A DNA stretch of 64,000 nt, from assembly GCF_029502005.1 (NCBI RefSeq), contig NZ_JAMQOT010000001.1, positions 62,001 through 126,000 on the forward strand, written 5' to 3'. The DNA is from Natrinema salsiterrestre (GTDB lineage Archaea; Halobacteriota; Halobacteria; Halobacteriales; Natrialbaceae). Every line of letters starts with the position of its first letter. The stretch's first letter is position 1. Below are positions 44,393 through 54,500 of this stretch, one piece after another. The notes under the pieces are model-generated. The model worked only from the letters and a program-made list of their open reading frames with translations, had not been told where the DNA came from and made no database searches. The translations under genes and the position numbers were made by a program.

Positions 44393-46033
44393 TTACTCGA
44401 CGTCAACCAGGTGGAGGTGCGGGCCACCGATAGCGGAGACGGTGTAGTTACTGACGTTGTTGCGGACGCCGCGGATCTCGTCGGCGTAGTCGATGTAAAC
44501 CCACGGCGCTTCGTCGTGGGCGATCTGTGCTGCCTCGGCATAAATACTGGCACGCTCGTCTTCATCTGCCGTCCGCTGTGCCTCCTCGACGAGGTCCATG
44601 TACTCCTGGTTCGCCCACGCGCTCCGGTTGGACGTATTGAATCCCTCAGTGCCCCAGTCGACCCAGTCCTGTCCGTCGGGGGAGTCGACCTGCGGGTGGA
44701 GGAGGACGTAGTAGAAGTTGTCCGGGTCGGCGTTGTCCGTGTACCAGCCGGCCAGGGACGCGTCGTGTCTCCCCTCGGAGGTGTAGGTGAGGTAGTCCGA
44801 GAACTGCCGCTCGTCGATAGTGACCTCGATGCCGATCTCCTCGAGGTTCGTCCGGATGGTCTCCGCCGTCGGAAGCGGCGCCGGGTTGTAGCCGCGGGCG
44901 TTCTGGAAGGTCGTCAGTTCGAACGAGAAGCCGTCACTGTACTCGGTTTCGTCCAGCAGAGACTGAGCCTCCTCCGGGTCGTACGCGTACGGACTGAGAT
45001 CGTCGTTGTGTCCGAAGAGCGCCGGCGGACACGGCTGGTCGGCCTGCTCCGCGATACCGGAGTAGACCTCGTTGACGATCGATTCGGTATCGATTGCGTG
45101 ACTGATCGCTTGCCGGACCCGGGCGTCACGGAACGCCTCCACGCGGGACATGTTGAACGACATATACCCGATGTTGATACCCTGTCCGGACTCGATTGCG
45201 ACGCCGTCTTCCTCCTCGACGGACTCGATATTGGTCGGTGCGAGGTTGTCGATGATTTCGAGTTCCCCTTCGACGAGGGCCTGGGTGCGCGTGGAGTTCT
45301 GTCCGCGCTCGATGAACAGGAGCTCGTCCACGTTCGGGCCGTCGCCCCAGTAGTTGTCGTTGGGAGTGAGCAGGATGCGGCCGTTCGAGTCGTCGAGTTC
45401 CTCGAGCTGGAACGGGCCGGTGCCGTTGGCGTCCGAATTGAAGTCGAGGTCGCCCTCGATGCCGTCCTGTGGAAGGACGACGGCGGCGAACATCGCGAGG
45501 TTGCGCAGGAACGGCGCGTACGGCTGCGTGAGCGTGACGTTCAGGGTGTAGTCGCCGTCGGCCGAGACGGAGTCGATCCAGTTACCGAGCGTGAACGGCC
45601 CGTACGCGGACGCCTCCTCGAAGTGGTACTCGTATTCGTCGTCGACGAACCGCCGGTAGGTCGCGACGAAGTCGTCCGCGGTAAAGTCGGTGCCGTCGTC
45701 GAACTGCGCGTCCTCGCGGAGCTGGAGCGTGACCTCTTCGCCGTCCATCGACCAGTCCGTCGCGAGGCTCTCGGTGATGGTCGCCTCGCCGGGCTGGAAG
45801 TCGATGAGACCGTCGTAGATCTGGTTCGTTACCTTCGCGACTTCGCCGCTGGTCGTGTTCTGCGGGTCGAGCGTGTCCGAGTGCGAGCTGCGACCGTAGC
45901 GGAGCGTACTGCCGCCGCCACCGCCGCCGCCGAGGCATCCGGAAACGGAACCCGCCGCAGTCGCGACGACGGTAGCACTGCCAGCGGATTTCAGGAAGCT
46001 TCGCCTGGAAACCGTACTGTCATTATCGTTCAT
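44393..46033 (-). CDS. ABC transporter substrate-binding lipoprotein (Tat-exported)
   Basis: A 546-residue solute-binding protein of the SBP_bac_5 (dipeptide/oligopeptide/nickel) family. The N-terminus has a twin arginine (VSRRSFLKSAG) and lipobox SVSGCLGGGG with Cys near residue 33, so it is anchored outside the cell. Mature motifs include HSDTLDPQNTTSGEVAKVTNQIYDGL, LATDWSMDGEEVTLQLREDAQFDDG, and VRQAISHAIDTESI. I use the ATG at 46033, immediately before the Tat motif, preceded by a TATA-like box. It feeds the DppB/DppC permeases and the fused ATPase. Confidence 0.94.
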   Translation of the reverse strand: MNDNDSTVSRRSFLKSAGSATVVATAAGSVSGCLGGGGGGGSTLRYGRSSHSDTLDPQNTTSGEVAKVTNQIYDGLIDFQPGEATITESLATDWSMDGEEVTLQLREDAQFDDGTDFTADDFVATYRRFVDDEYEYHFEEASAYGPFTLGNWIDSVSADGDYTLNVTLTQPYAPFLRNLAMFAAVVLPQDGIEGDLDFNSDANGTGPFQLEELDDSNGRILLTPNDNYWGDGPNVDELLFIERGQNSTRTQALVEGELEIIDNLAPTNIESVEEEDGVAIESGQGINIGYMSFNMSRVEAFRDARVRQAISHAIDTESIVNEVYSGIAEQADQPCPPALFGHNDDLSPYAYDPEEAQSLLDETEYSDGFSFELTTFQNARGYNPAPLPTAETIRTNLEEIGIEVTIDERQFSDYLTYTSEGRHDASLAGWYTDNADPDNFYYVLLHPQVDSPDGQDWVDWGTEGFNTSNRSAWANQEYMDLVEEAQRTADEDERASIYAEAAQIAHDEAPWVYIDYADEIRGVRNNVSNYTVSAIGGPHLHLVDVE

Positions 46034-46055
46034 AGGACTATCCCTTTCGCCAACA

Positions 46056-46064
46056 TAAATAATA
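46056..46064 (-). promoter_or_regulatory. TATA-like box of the substrate-binding protein gene
   Basis: The minus-strand TATTATTTA lies 23-31 bp upstream of the SBP ATG, within the 218-bp gap after the ATPase gene. It suggests that SBP-DppB-DppC has its own promoter in addition to any read-through. Confidence 0.45.
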
Positions 46065-46251
46065 CTATCGGACGAAATATCGGAACGGATACCGATCGAC
46101 TGCGCGCTGTGGGTTTCGATTGCACTCTTTTGGCCCAAATAACAGCGGAAACCTGTTGAAATGCGCCCGAAAGTGGCCGGAAACACACCGGCGATGGGCC
46201 GATACCGGGTCAGCGTCGCACGGTCGGTCGTCACAGCGTCGGACGGTGTCC

Positions 46252-48978
46252 CTACTGGTCGTCCGTGAAAATGTGACAGGCGGTCGGGTGATCGCCGTCG
46301 TCGAGTTGCGGATCCTCCCGCTCACAGACGCTCTCGAACGCGTCCGCGAGGACCTCCTCGGCGGCGGCCCAGTCGCCGTCCTCGAGGTGCCGGTAGGACT
46401 CGTCGACGGCCTCGCGAGCGCGACCCGACAGCGGTCCGTCGAAGAACTGCGCGTCGAGCCCGGCGGCGAGGTCGCTGCCGCCGTCCGCGACCGCGCGGGC
46501 TTCCGTCGCGTCGCCGACGGCTTCCTCTCTGACCGCCTCGAGATCGATGTCGCGGGATTCCACGCGCTGTCGGTAGAACATGACCTCGCGGTAGCGCTCC
46601 TGGTCGATGTCCAGCTCTTCGGGCGGGATGATCGACGGGCACCGGGTCCGGAAGTGACAGCCCGAGGGCGGATCGATCGGAGACGGCACGTCACCTTTCA
46701 GGATAGTCCGGTCGGCGGTGTCCGCGAAGGGGTCCGGCTCGGGAATCGCCGACAGCAAGGCGTTCGTGTAGGGATGTTTCGGGTCCGCGAACAGGTCGTC
46801 GGTGTCCGCGACTTCGACGATTTCGCCGAGGTACATCACTGCGACGCGGTCCGAGATGTGGCGGACGACCGAGAGGTCGTGGGCGATGAACAGGTACGTC
46901 AGCCCGAACTCGTCTTGCAGGTCCTCCATGAGGTTGATGATCTGCGCTTGCACGGAGACGTCCAGCGCCGACACCGGCTCGTCGGCGACGATGAAGTCGG
47001 GATCCACCGCGAGCGCGCGGGCGATGCCGACGCGCTGGCGCTGCCCGCCCGAGAGTTCGTGGGGGTAGCGGCCGTACTGGCTCTCGTCGAGGCCGACCTC
47101 CTCGAGGAGCTCGAGGACCCGCTGCCGGCGGTTCCCCTGCGCGAGGTCGTGAATCTTCAGCGGCTCCATGACGGTCTGCCCGACGGTCATTCGGGGATCG
47201 AGACTCGACATCGGGTCCTGAAACACCATCTGCATGTCCTTGCGCTTTTCTCGGAGTTCCGTCTTCGAGAGCTCCCCGAGATCCTCACCGGCGAAGACCA
47301 CCGTGCCGTCCGTCGGCGGATTGAGGTGGAGGATGGCGCGACCGGCCGTCGACTTGCCACAGCCGGACTCGCCGACCAGCCCGAGCGTCTCGCCCTCGTG
47401 AACGTCGAAACTCACGCCGTCGACGGCCTTCACGCTGGGCTGCTCGCCGACGAATCGATCGAGGATCCCGTCCTCCTGCTCGTAGTACTTCCGCATCCCG
47501 TCGATCTCGACGAGCGGGTCGCCGACCTCGTGCTCCCGGTCGACTGCCACGCCCTCACTGCCGTACTCCGCCTCGTCGAAGGATTCGAGGACGCATTTCG
47601 ATCGGTGATCGACGTCCTCCGGCCCGTGCTGGCGGAACTGGATCTCGCCGTCGCGACACTCGGGCCGGGCCCACGGACACCGATCCGCGAAGTGGCACCC
47701 CTCGGGCATGTCGATGAGGTCGGGGACGTTGCCCTCGATGGGCGTCAGTCGGTCCTTCTCCTCCGTCGGGATGGACTCGAGGAGCGTGTACGTGTAGGGA
47801 TGGCTCGGATTGTCGAAAATCTCCTCTACGGGCCCCTCTTCGACGATTTCGCCGGCGTACATCACCGCGACCCGATCGCACGTCTCCGCGACCACGCCGA
47901 GGTCGTGGGTGATCATCAGTACCGACATCCCGAACTCCGCCTGGAGATCGTCGATGAGGTCGAGTATCTGGGCCTGAATGGTCACGTCGAGGGCGGTCGT
48001 CGGTTCGTCGGCGATGAGGAGGCTCGGCCGACAGGCGAGCGCGATGGCGATGAGCACGCGCTGGCGCATGCCGCCGGAGAACTCGTGGGGGTACTCCTCG
48101 AGCCGCGTGGTCGCCTCCGGAATTCCGACCTCCGTGAGGATCTCGACGACGTCGTCCACGACTTCCTCGTCGTGCTCGCGGCCGCCAATTTTCGGGAGGA
48201 TTTCCCGGACGGCGTTCAGCCACGTGTCCCGTTTCCGTTCGCCGTACCGGTGGAGTCGCAGCGATTCCGCGACCTGCTCGCCGACGGTCACGGCCGGGTT
48301 CAGGGACGTCATCGGATCCTGGAAGATCATCCCCATCTCGCTGCCGCGGACCTTCCGCATCGCCTCTTCCGGCGCGGCCGTCAGGTCGACGACGCCGTCC
48401 TCGACGGCGATCGATTCGACGGCTGCACCGCTCTCGAATCGCTTTCGCGCGGCCTCGTCGAGATAGACGAACCCGTCGTCGGCGTCCGCCAGTGCCTCGG
48501 CCAGCGCGTCGGCGACCACGAGCGGGGTCGCTCCGTCCTCGAGTCGGTCGGCCGCGTCTCGGAGCGCCGACTCGAGGGCTGCGGGATCGTCGCGATCGGC
48601 GAGGTCGGCGGCCATGCCCCGCAGCTCGGCCGTGACCGAGCCGACCCCGTCGCCCGCGCGGAGGTCCGCGATGACCTCCTCGACCGCGTCCACGAGCTCG
48701 AAGGGGTACGCGGCGACGGCACCGTCGAACTCGGCCGCGAGATCCGCGGCGAGCGCCGCGCTTCGAACGGACACGCGCCCGTCGACGACGTCGCCGGGGT
48801 CGTCTACGAGGTCCATTGCTGAGAGTGCGGTCACGCTCTTGCCGGACCCGGACTCGCCGACCAGACCGACGGTCTCGCCCTCCTCGATAGTGAGGTCGAT
48901 ACCGTCGACGGCCTTCACCGCACCGCGGGTGGTGTCGAACTGCGTGCGGAGCCCGGAGAGGGACAGGAAGTCGGTCAC
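46252..48978 (-). CDS. Fused DppD-DppF ABC ATPase with internal insertions
   Basis: A 908-residue protein with two complete nucleotide-binding domains. NBD1: Walker A GESGSGKS at 41-48, Q-loop IFQDPMTS at about 218, signature FSGGMRQRV, Walker [12 protein letters not shown]2 (from about 490): [35 protein letters not shown]. Both are followed by the oligopeptide-ATPase Cys cluster. About 120 residues are inserted between Walker A and Q-loop in NBD1 (about 72-195; helical, acidic), and about 95 residues inside the second Cys cluster. Usual transporters have two separate ATPases of about 330 residues. It energises the DppBC permeases downstream. Confidence 0.92.
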   Translation of the reverse strand: MTDFLSLSGLRTQFDTTRGAVKAVDGIDLTIEEGETVGLVGESGSGKSVTALSAMDLVDDPGDVVDGRVSVRSAALAADLAAEFDGAVAAYPFELVDAVEEVIADLRAGDGVGSVTAELRGMAADLADRDDPAALESALRDAADRLEDGATPLVVADALAEALADADDGFVYLDEAARKRFESGAAVESIAVEDGVVDLTAAPEEAMRKVRGSEMGMIFQDPMTSLNPAVTVGEQVAESLRLHRYGERKRDTWLNAVREILPKIGGREHDEEVVDDVVEILTEVGIPEATTRLEEYPHEFSGGMRQRVLIAIALACRPSLLIADEPTTALDVTIQAQILDLIDDLQAEFGMSVLMITHDLGVVAETCDRVAVMYAGEIVEEGPVEEIFDNPSHPYTYTLLESIPTEEKDRLTPIEGNVPDLIDMPEGCHFADRCPWARPECRDGEIQFRQHGPEDVDHRSKCVLESFDEAEYGSEGVAVDREHEVGDPLVEIDGMRKYYEQEDGILDRFVGEQPSVKAVDGVSFDVHEGETLGLVGESGCGKSTAGRAILHLNPPTDGTVVFAGEDLGELSKTELREKRKDMQMVFQDPMSSLDPRMTVGQTVMEPLKIHDLAQGNRRQRVLELLEEVGLDESQYGRYPHELSGGQRQRVGIARALAVDPDFIVADEPVSALDVSVQAQIINLMEDLQDEFGLTYLFIAHDLSVVRHISDRVAVMYLGEIVEVADTDDLFADPKHPYTNALLSAIPEPDPFADTADRTILKGDVPSPIDPPSGCHFRTRCPSIIPPEELDIDQERYREVMFYRQRVESRDIDLEAVREEAVGDATEARAVADGGSDLAAGLDAQFFDGPLSGRAREAVDESYRHLEDGDWAAAEEVLADAFESVCEREDPQLDDGDHPTACHIFTDDQ

Positions 48979-49059
48979 CGGCGACAGTTCTCGCCGCAGT
49001 CATAAAATACCTTACGTGACTTGAGAACATTTATCTCCGGCGGTGCACGGGGTGGAGAC

Positions 49060-49554
49060 ATGAGCGAGAACCCACCAGACGGTACATCGAGCGGTGATCC
49101 AGCCCAATCTGGATGGCAGTCCGTCATCGACGACATGGCGGCGACCGCCGACGAGTACCGCGAGCGCGGCTGGACGGCTCTCGAACTCCACCCCGGAGAC
49201 TCCGTGCTCGTGGACTCCGAGAGGCGCACGGGTCTCGACGTGGTCCTCCCGGGGCCAGAGTACGAGGACCTCGAATCGCTGACCGAGGACTGTGCGTTCG
49301 TAGACGTAGACGTGTTCCGCGCGGAGACGGCCAACATGATCTACCTCCTCGTCGTCGAGGCGGATCCGGACAGCGAGACGGCCGTCCTGGTTCCCGCCTA
49401 CTACGACCCCGGGTCCGGCCAGTCGAAACTCGAGTCCATCCGGTCGGACGGCGACTTCCGATTGTTCTGCAGGCGCCTCGACGACGACTACGTCGAGTTC
49501 GCCCACGACGACGTCGCCCCGTTCCTCCCCGAAGCGATGCGGGGCGACGGGTAG
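49060..49554 (+). CDS. Conserved haloarchaeal hypothetical protein
   Basis: A 164-residue soluble acidic protein. The start MSENPPDGTSSGDPAQSGW leads to a helical IDDMAATADEYRERGWTALELHPGDS, then alternating strands VLVDSERRTGLDVVLPGPEY, IYLLVVEADPDSETAVLVPAYY and VEFAHDDVAPFLPEAM. No domain is recognised by name. A TTTAT box near 49030 is at leaderless distance, and a GGTGGAG purine stretch precedes the ATG. It is divergent from the ABC operon. Confidence 0.72.
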   Translation: MSENPPDGTSSGDPAQSGWQSVIDDMAATADEYRERGWTALELHPGDSVLVDSERRTGLDVVLPGPEYEDLESLTEDCAFVDVDVFRAETANMIYLLVVEADPDSETAVLVPAYYDPGSGQSKLESIRSDGDFRLFCRRLDDDYVEFAHDDVAPFLPEAMRGDG

Positions 49555-49723
49555 GTGTCGACGGTCGATCCGCCCACCGTGTCGCGACCGGTCGTCTCTC
49601 AGCCGAGTCGATCGGATCGATATCCCGCGACTCCCGATTTCGACACCCGCTATCCGGAAAATCAATGCCGGACTCCGTTACCAACGCCTGCCGCCGCCGC
49701 TCTCACAGCCGACCCCGGTTCCG

Positions 49724-50200
49724 TCACTCGGCCGCGAGCTGTCGTTCGTCGGACCGCTCGTCGACCTCGTCGGGATCGACTTGCACCGTCAGCACGGGCA
49801 CCGAAGCCCGTCGAACGACCCGCTCCGTGACGCTGCCGAGCAACAGCCGATCGATCCCGCCGCGGCCGTGCGTTCCCATCACGATCAGATCGCACTCGGT
49901 CGGATCGGCCTCGTCGACGATCACCTGACTCGGTGATCCCTCGAGAACCGCCGTTTCGACCGTCACGTCGTCCGGTGCGAGCTCCTCGACTCGACCGACC
50001 GCCGACCGGCCCTCGTCGCGAAGCGCATCGCTGACGCCTTCAAGCGCTGCTTCCATCGGGAGCCCGCCGTAGCCCGCTGCGTTGACGACGTAGAGGGCAC
50101 GGATCGTCGCGTTATGCATGCGCGCGAGGTCGAACGCGTGCTCGAGTGCGCGTTCGACTTCCCGCGAGCCGTCGGTCGGGACGAGGATGCAGTCGTACAT
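49724..50200 (-). CDS. Universal stress protein (UspA family)
   Basis: A 158-residue UspA-fold protein. The start MYDCILVPTDGSREVERALE is the family pattern, and the C-terminal ATP-binding motif is MGTHGRGGIDRLLLGSVTERV (G-x2-G-x9-G-S), followed by VPVLTVQVD. ATP-binding Usp proteins act in stress and dormancy responses, often in many paralogues in haloarchaea. The tail DEVDERSDERQLAAE is charged. I use the ATG at 50200 since the longer open frame (to 50371) has no Usp character. Confidence 0.92.
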   Translation of the reverse strand: MYDCILVPTDGSREVERALEHAFDLARMHNATIRALYVVNAAGYGGLPMEAALEGVSDALRDEGRSAVGRVEELAPDDVTVETAVLEGSPSQVIVDEADPTECDLIVMGTHGRGGIDRLLLGSVTERVVRRASVPVLTVQVDPDEVDERSDERQLAAE

Positions 50201-50388
50201 TGCGATACGTGTTACCATACATCGAACACCTATATGAGCGTTTTCCAGACGCGGGAGACCGTCAATCGGGCTGACGGTTTCCCGGGGCGATCCACTGGCA
50301 CCAGCCCGTCGGGACGGAGAGCCAGAACTGCCGAGTTCCGGGACGGAGAGGGGAAACGCTGATACAGCCACCGGCCCAACCGGCGGCC

Positions 50389-50850
50389 ATGAGCGACAAC
50401 CCGTGGACGGACCGGATCGTCGGGGAGCGAATGACCGTCGATCAGGAGTTCGCGACGCGAATCGAGGGATCCGAATTTTCGAACCAGCAGTGGAGTCTGA
50501 TCATGACCGCCACGGAGTTCGAGATCGAACATTCCGACGACCCCGACCGGGCGCGGATCGTCGCCAACACGGACAAGATCGACGGCATCATCCCCGAACT
50601 CGAGAACGTCGACGCCGGCATGGGAGCGATGGCCGGGCAGGGAGGGGGCGGCGGCTCGAGCTCCTCGGGCGGCGGGATTTTCGATTCGATCATGGGCGCA
50701 CTCGGCATGGGCGGGAGCAGCGGCCCCTCCGAGAAAGACCAGCGCGAGGCCGCCGAGCGGCTCACGCAGGAGTACGCGGACGAACTCCAGTCACATCTCG
50801 AGTCGAAGGGGAAGTGGGAGACGGTCCGACGCACTGCCGGCGACGAGTGA
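50389..50850 (+). CDS. DUF5799-type haloarchaeal protein
   Basis: A 153-residue protein matching the haloarchaeal DUF5799 pattern as recalled: WTDRIVGERMTVDQEFATRI, SNQQWSLIMTATEFEIEH, and IIPELENVDAGMGAM, followed by a Gly/Ser-rich linker (about 85-115) and a helical C-terminus YADELQSHLESKGKWETV. The function is unknown. The linker suggests two small domains. It stands alone between uspA and a short convergent gene. Confidence 0.75.
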   Translation: MSDNPWTDRIVGERMTVDQEFATRIEGSEFSNQQWSLIMTATEFEIEHSDDPDRARIVANTDKIDGIIPELENVDAGMGAMAGQGGGGGSSSSGGGIFDSIMGALGMGGSSGPSEKDQREAAERLTQEYADELQSHLESKGKWETVRRTAGDE

Positions 50851-50856
50851 GAGCGT

Positions 50857-51000
50857 TCAATCGCCGGCGTGAAAGAGCGTGTACTCGCTCGTCTCGTAGA
50901 TGTTGATCAGCTCGGTGACGAGCTCGTCGTAGGACTCGTCCTCGACGCGCAGTGCATCCAGCCGCTCGATCGTCTCTTGCTCGAGTTCGACGGATGGCAT
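50857..51000 (-). CDS. Small DUF7557-like protein, possible DNA-binding antitoxin type
   Basis: A 47-residue protein MPSVELEQETIERLDALRVE with the continuing SYDELVTELINIYE and TLFHAGD. The beta strand followed by two helices resembles ribbon-helix-helix proteins and antitoxin-like families; I recall a DUF7557 haloarchaeal family of this pattern. No toxin gene is adjacent. It is convergent with the DUF5799 gene, 6 bp apart. Too short for typical ORF cut-offs as an independent gene. Confidence 0.6.
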   Translation of the reverse strand: MPSVELEQETIERLDALRVEDESYDELVTELINIYETSEYTLFHAGD

Positions 51001-51124
51001 ACGCGATAGTACGTCGCCGATCAGCAAAAGCACCACGGGAGGTTCGTCCCGACGTGATCCGGCGGCGAGCGTCCGCCCGGTGCAAGCCACAGCATCTTTA
51101 CGGACGGTTCCCGACCGTAGGAGT

Positions 51125-51415
51125 ATGTCCGACGAAGTCCAGACGACGACGTTCTCGATCAGCTCCGAAGACGGCGCGACCGACGACATCACGATTCCCT
51201 CCGGCCTCGTCGACCTCGTCGCCGAGGGCGACCAGACCGACGCCGAAACGGTCGGCGACGTCATGCTGCTGTCCTTCGCCAGCCGCGCACACCACATCGT
51301 CCACCACGGCGAAGACGCCGACGAGGAACTCGAGGCTCAGGAAGAGCAAGTAATGGACCTCTTCGAGGAGCGCTTCGGCGTCACGTTCGGCGAAGCGACC
51401 GGCCACCAGCACTGA
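51125..51415 (+). CDS. DUF7545-like haloarchaeal protein
   Basis: A 96-residue acidic protein: MSDEVQTTTFSISSEDGATD, ITIPSGLVDLVAEG, LLSFASRAHHIVHHGEDADEE, then VMDLFEERFGVTFGEATGHQH. The pattern with His-rich turns matches a conserved haloarchaeal family I recall as DUF7545. A TTTACG element lies about 30 bp before the ATG, giving a leaderless start. Function unknown; the His residues may bind metal, which is speculation. Confidence 0.68.
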   Translation: MSDEVQTTTFSISSEDGATDDITIPSGLVDLVAEGDQTDAETVGDVMLLSFASRAHHIVHHGEDADEELEAQEEQVMDLFEERFGVTFGEATGHQH

Positions 51416-51521
51416 CGACTCCGGCACACCGATACGGCCGGAATTTTTCGTCGCCGATCCACCGAGCGAGAGCAGGGAACGCGAACCGGCGAGCGACCGG
51501 TACCCAGTGCATCGGTACCGG

Positions 51522-54500
51522 TTATTCACCAGCGCCACCGGTCGAGACGCCCGGTGGCGATTCGCCGTTTTCGTCGGCCGCACCTGACTGATTGGGCTGT
51601 TCGGGCTGTTCGGGCTGTTCGGGCTGCTCAGGTTGTTCCGGCTGTTCAGGTTGTTCGGGCTGCTCAGATTGTTCCGGCTGGTCTGGATCCTCGAGCGGCG
51701 CTTCCGGACCGGCGTTGCCATCGCTCCCTGTCGCTTCCGCTGGTGTCGCCTCGATCGTCACCGTTACCTGATCGTCGTCAGTCGCGACCGTATGCGTCGA
51801 CGTCCCCTCCGGCAATGTCGACGAAAACGGGATCTCAGCCGATTGCCCGCCCGCGAGCGAGACGGTGGACTGGGCGACGGCCTGCTCGTCGACGCTGTAG
51901 GTCACCGTCCCCGTTCCCTCGAGATCACCCTGATTCTCGACGATCGCGGTCACCGGCACCTCCTCGCCGGCCACCCCGGATTCGGGAGCCGAGATCTCAG
52001 TAATCGCGAACTCGGCGGGCTCCCCGCTCTCTTCGATGCTGACGGTCGTCTCGGCCGTCTCCGTTTCGGTCGCCACCTCGAGCGGGTAGTCGCCGGGCTC
52101 GAGAGCGGCAGTTTCGAAAGCGAACGAAAGGCTCTGGGTCTCGCCGGCCTCGAGCGTGACCGATTCCGAACCGACGGTTTCGTCGCCGATCGCAACCGAG
52201 ACGGTCTGCGTTCCGGCCTCGCCACCGAGGTTCTGGACCTCCGTCGCGACCTCGATCTGGGCACCCCGTTCGACCGGACTGGTAACCTCGGAGATCGAAA
52301 CGCCGAACGCAGCGGGCTCGGACGCCCCGATCTCGCCGGCCGGCGGCGTCGCCGCGGTCACCGGGTCGTCGTAGCCGTAGTTCCCGAAGTCGACCTGCCA
52401 GACGAGCCGTTCGTCGTCGCTCGCGGGCGTCCACTCGACGGTGAACGCGTTCTCGCCCGGCTCGAGTTCGCTCGGGGGCTCGTCCGTCGTCGTCCCGTCG
52501 ACGAACTGACTGTTTCCGGCCATCGTCGCGCCGTTCGGGTTCTCGTACCCGAACGTCACGTCGATGCCGTCGTCGGTCGGCGTCGTTTCCGCGACCGAAA
52601 GCGACGGCAGGTCCGGTCGGGCCGCATCGTCGCACGCTTCCGCCGAGGGATTCCCGTAGTCGATACCAGCGAAGGGAACCGCTTCCGGCGAACTGATCCC
52701 GGAGATATACGTTCCGAACGTGCCGTAGTCGGGCATCTCGACGAACACCTCGTCACCCTCGGTCGTCACGTTCCGCTCGTCGCCGATTTCGAAGACGATC
52801 GTGCCGGTAAACGGTGCCTCGACGTCGTCACCGACAGTCACGAAGTCCTCGATGATGGTGTTCCCGAACCCGGCCTGATCGTAGAACCCGGTGCTCGCCG
52901 CGACCTGATCCCCTTCCTCGAGCGACGCGGTGACCACCGCGCGCGAACAGCTCGTGAATTCGACGTCGAAATCCTCGACCTCGCCGTCGACCGCGTACGC
53001 GACGCTGTCCGTTTCGAGTGACGTCCCGTCTTCGGCCGCGACGACCGCGACCTCGAGCGTCGCGTTCTCCTCGAGCGGCGGCTCGAGGTCGAACTCCATC
53101 GGCCCGATCGTTTCGTTGGCCGCGAACGTCTCGCTGACCGCGAGCTGGGTGCCCGTCTCGTCGGTGACGGTGATCGCGTACGCCACCGACGCGTTGGCCG
53201 ACGTGACGGTGATCGTTTCGCCGTCACCCGTCTGATCGGCCACCGTGAGGTTCGCCGTCGGCTCCTCCGGATCGGGTTCCACGACCGCGTACTCGATCGA
53301 GTCGTTCGCGAGCACCGCGTCGTCCGCCGCATCGCGAACGGACACGTCGACGGTCGCGTTCGCTTCGAGCGGCGGCTCGAGCTCTATGGTCTGCTCCGCG
53401 ACCGTCTCGTTGGCCTCGAACGTGTCGCTGTCGACGCGCTCGCCGTCGTACTCGGCCGTAATGGTGTACGGCACGGTGGCGCTCGCCGCGTCGATCTCGA
53501 GGGTTTCTCCCTCACCCTCCTGATCGTCGACCGAGAGGGTCGCCTCGGGTTCGTCGAGTTCGTCCGCGATGGCGTACTCGATCGTTTCGTTCGCGAGGGC
53601 AGTGCCGTCTTCACCGACCACCGAAACGTCGATCGACGCGTTCGCCTCGAGGGGCGGCTCGAGATCGAGCGTGAGATTCGTCACCCCCTCATCAGCCGCG
53701 AACGTGTCGCTCTCGACTGTCTCGCCGTCGTACTCCGCAATTACGGTGTACGGCACCGACGCGTTCGCCGCCGCGACGTCGAGCGTGTCACCGTCACCCA
53801 CCTGATCCGCGACGGACAGCGTGCCGGTTGGCTCCGCCGGTTCGTCCGTGACCGTCACGAACGCCCCATCGATGACCGGCGCGCCACCGTCGGTGACGTA
53901 CGGCACGTCCGTTTCGCCGTCGGACTCGGCGTACTGGAACGTCTCGTCGCCGTCCGTATCGAGGTGGGCGACCGCCACGAGCGCGGTGCTCGCCGCCAGC
54001 GGTTCGTCGAGTTCGATCGTGACGTTCTCGTGCTCGCCGTCCTCGAGATAGCTCGAGACGCCGCGAATGTCGTCGGGATCGGCGTCGACGGCGACCCCCT
54101 CGTAGACGGCCACGAAGCCGCCTTCGGAGAGCGACACTTCGTCGATCGTGACTTCCTCACCGGCCCCCTCTTGGTCGGAGAAGTCGATCGAGGCCGTCCC
54201 CTCGATCCGGTCGATGGTCTCGATCCGCTGGACGACTTCCACCTCGACGTGTTGCGTGATCACCGTCACATCGGCGGTGTCCGATTCGATCGCGAACGCG
54301 GTCGCATCGGCCGCAGTCTCCTGTGTCAGCGTCTGGAGTTGCGTGATGCTGATCCGCTGGGACTGGACCACCTGGGCGGTCTCCGTGCTGGCAGTTCGTG
54401 CCGCGATCTGGACCTGTGTCACCGTCGCCGCCTGTGACTGGACGAGCGCACCGCTCGCGGCCCCGGACGCGAGGCGCTGGACCTGCGTCACGTCGACGAT

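Noticed and set aside
46120-48822. 900-codon open frame antisense to the fused ABC ATPase
   Set aside because: The minus strand has two complete ATPase domains; the plus frame has none.
51594-51686. Short tandem repeats considered as CRISPR or satellite
   Set aside because: Period is 9 bp in frame within a coding sequence and there are no spacers.
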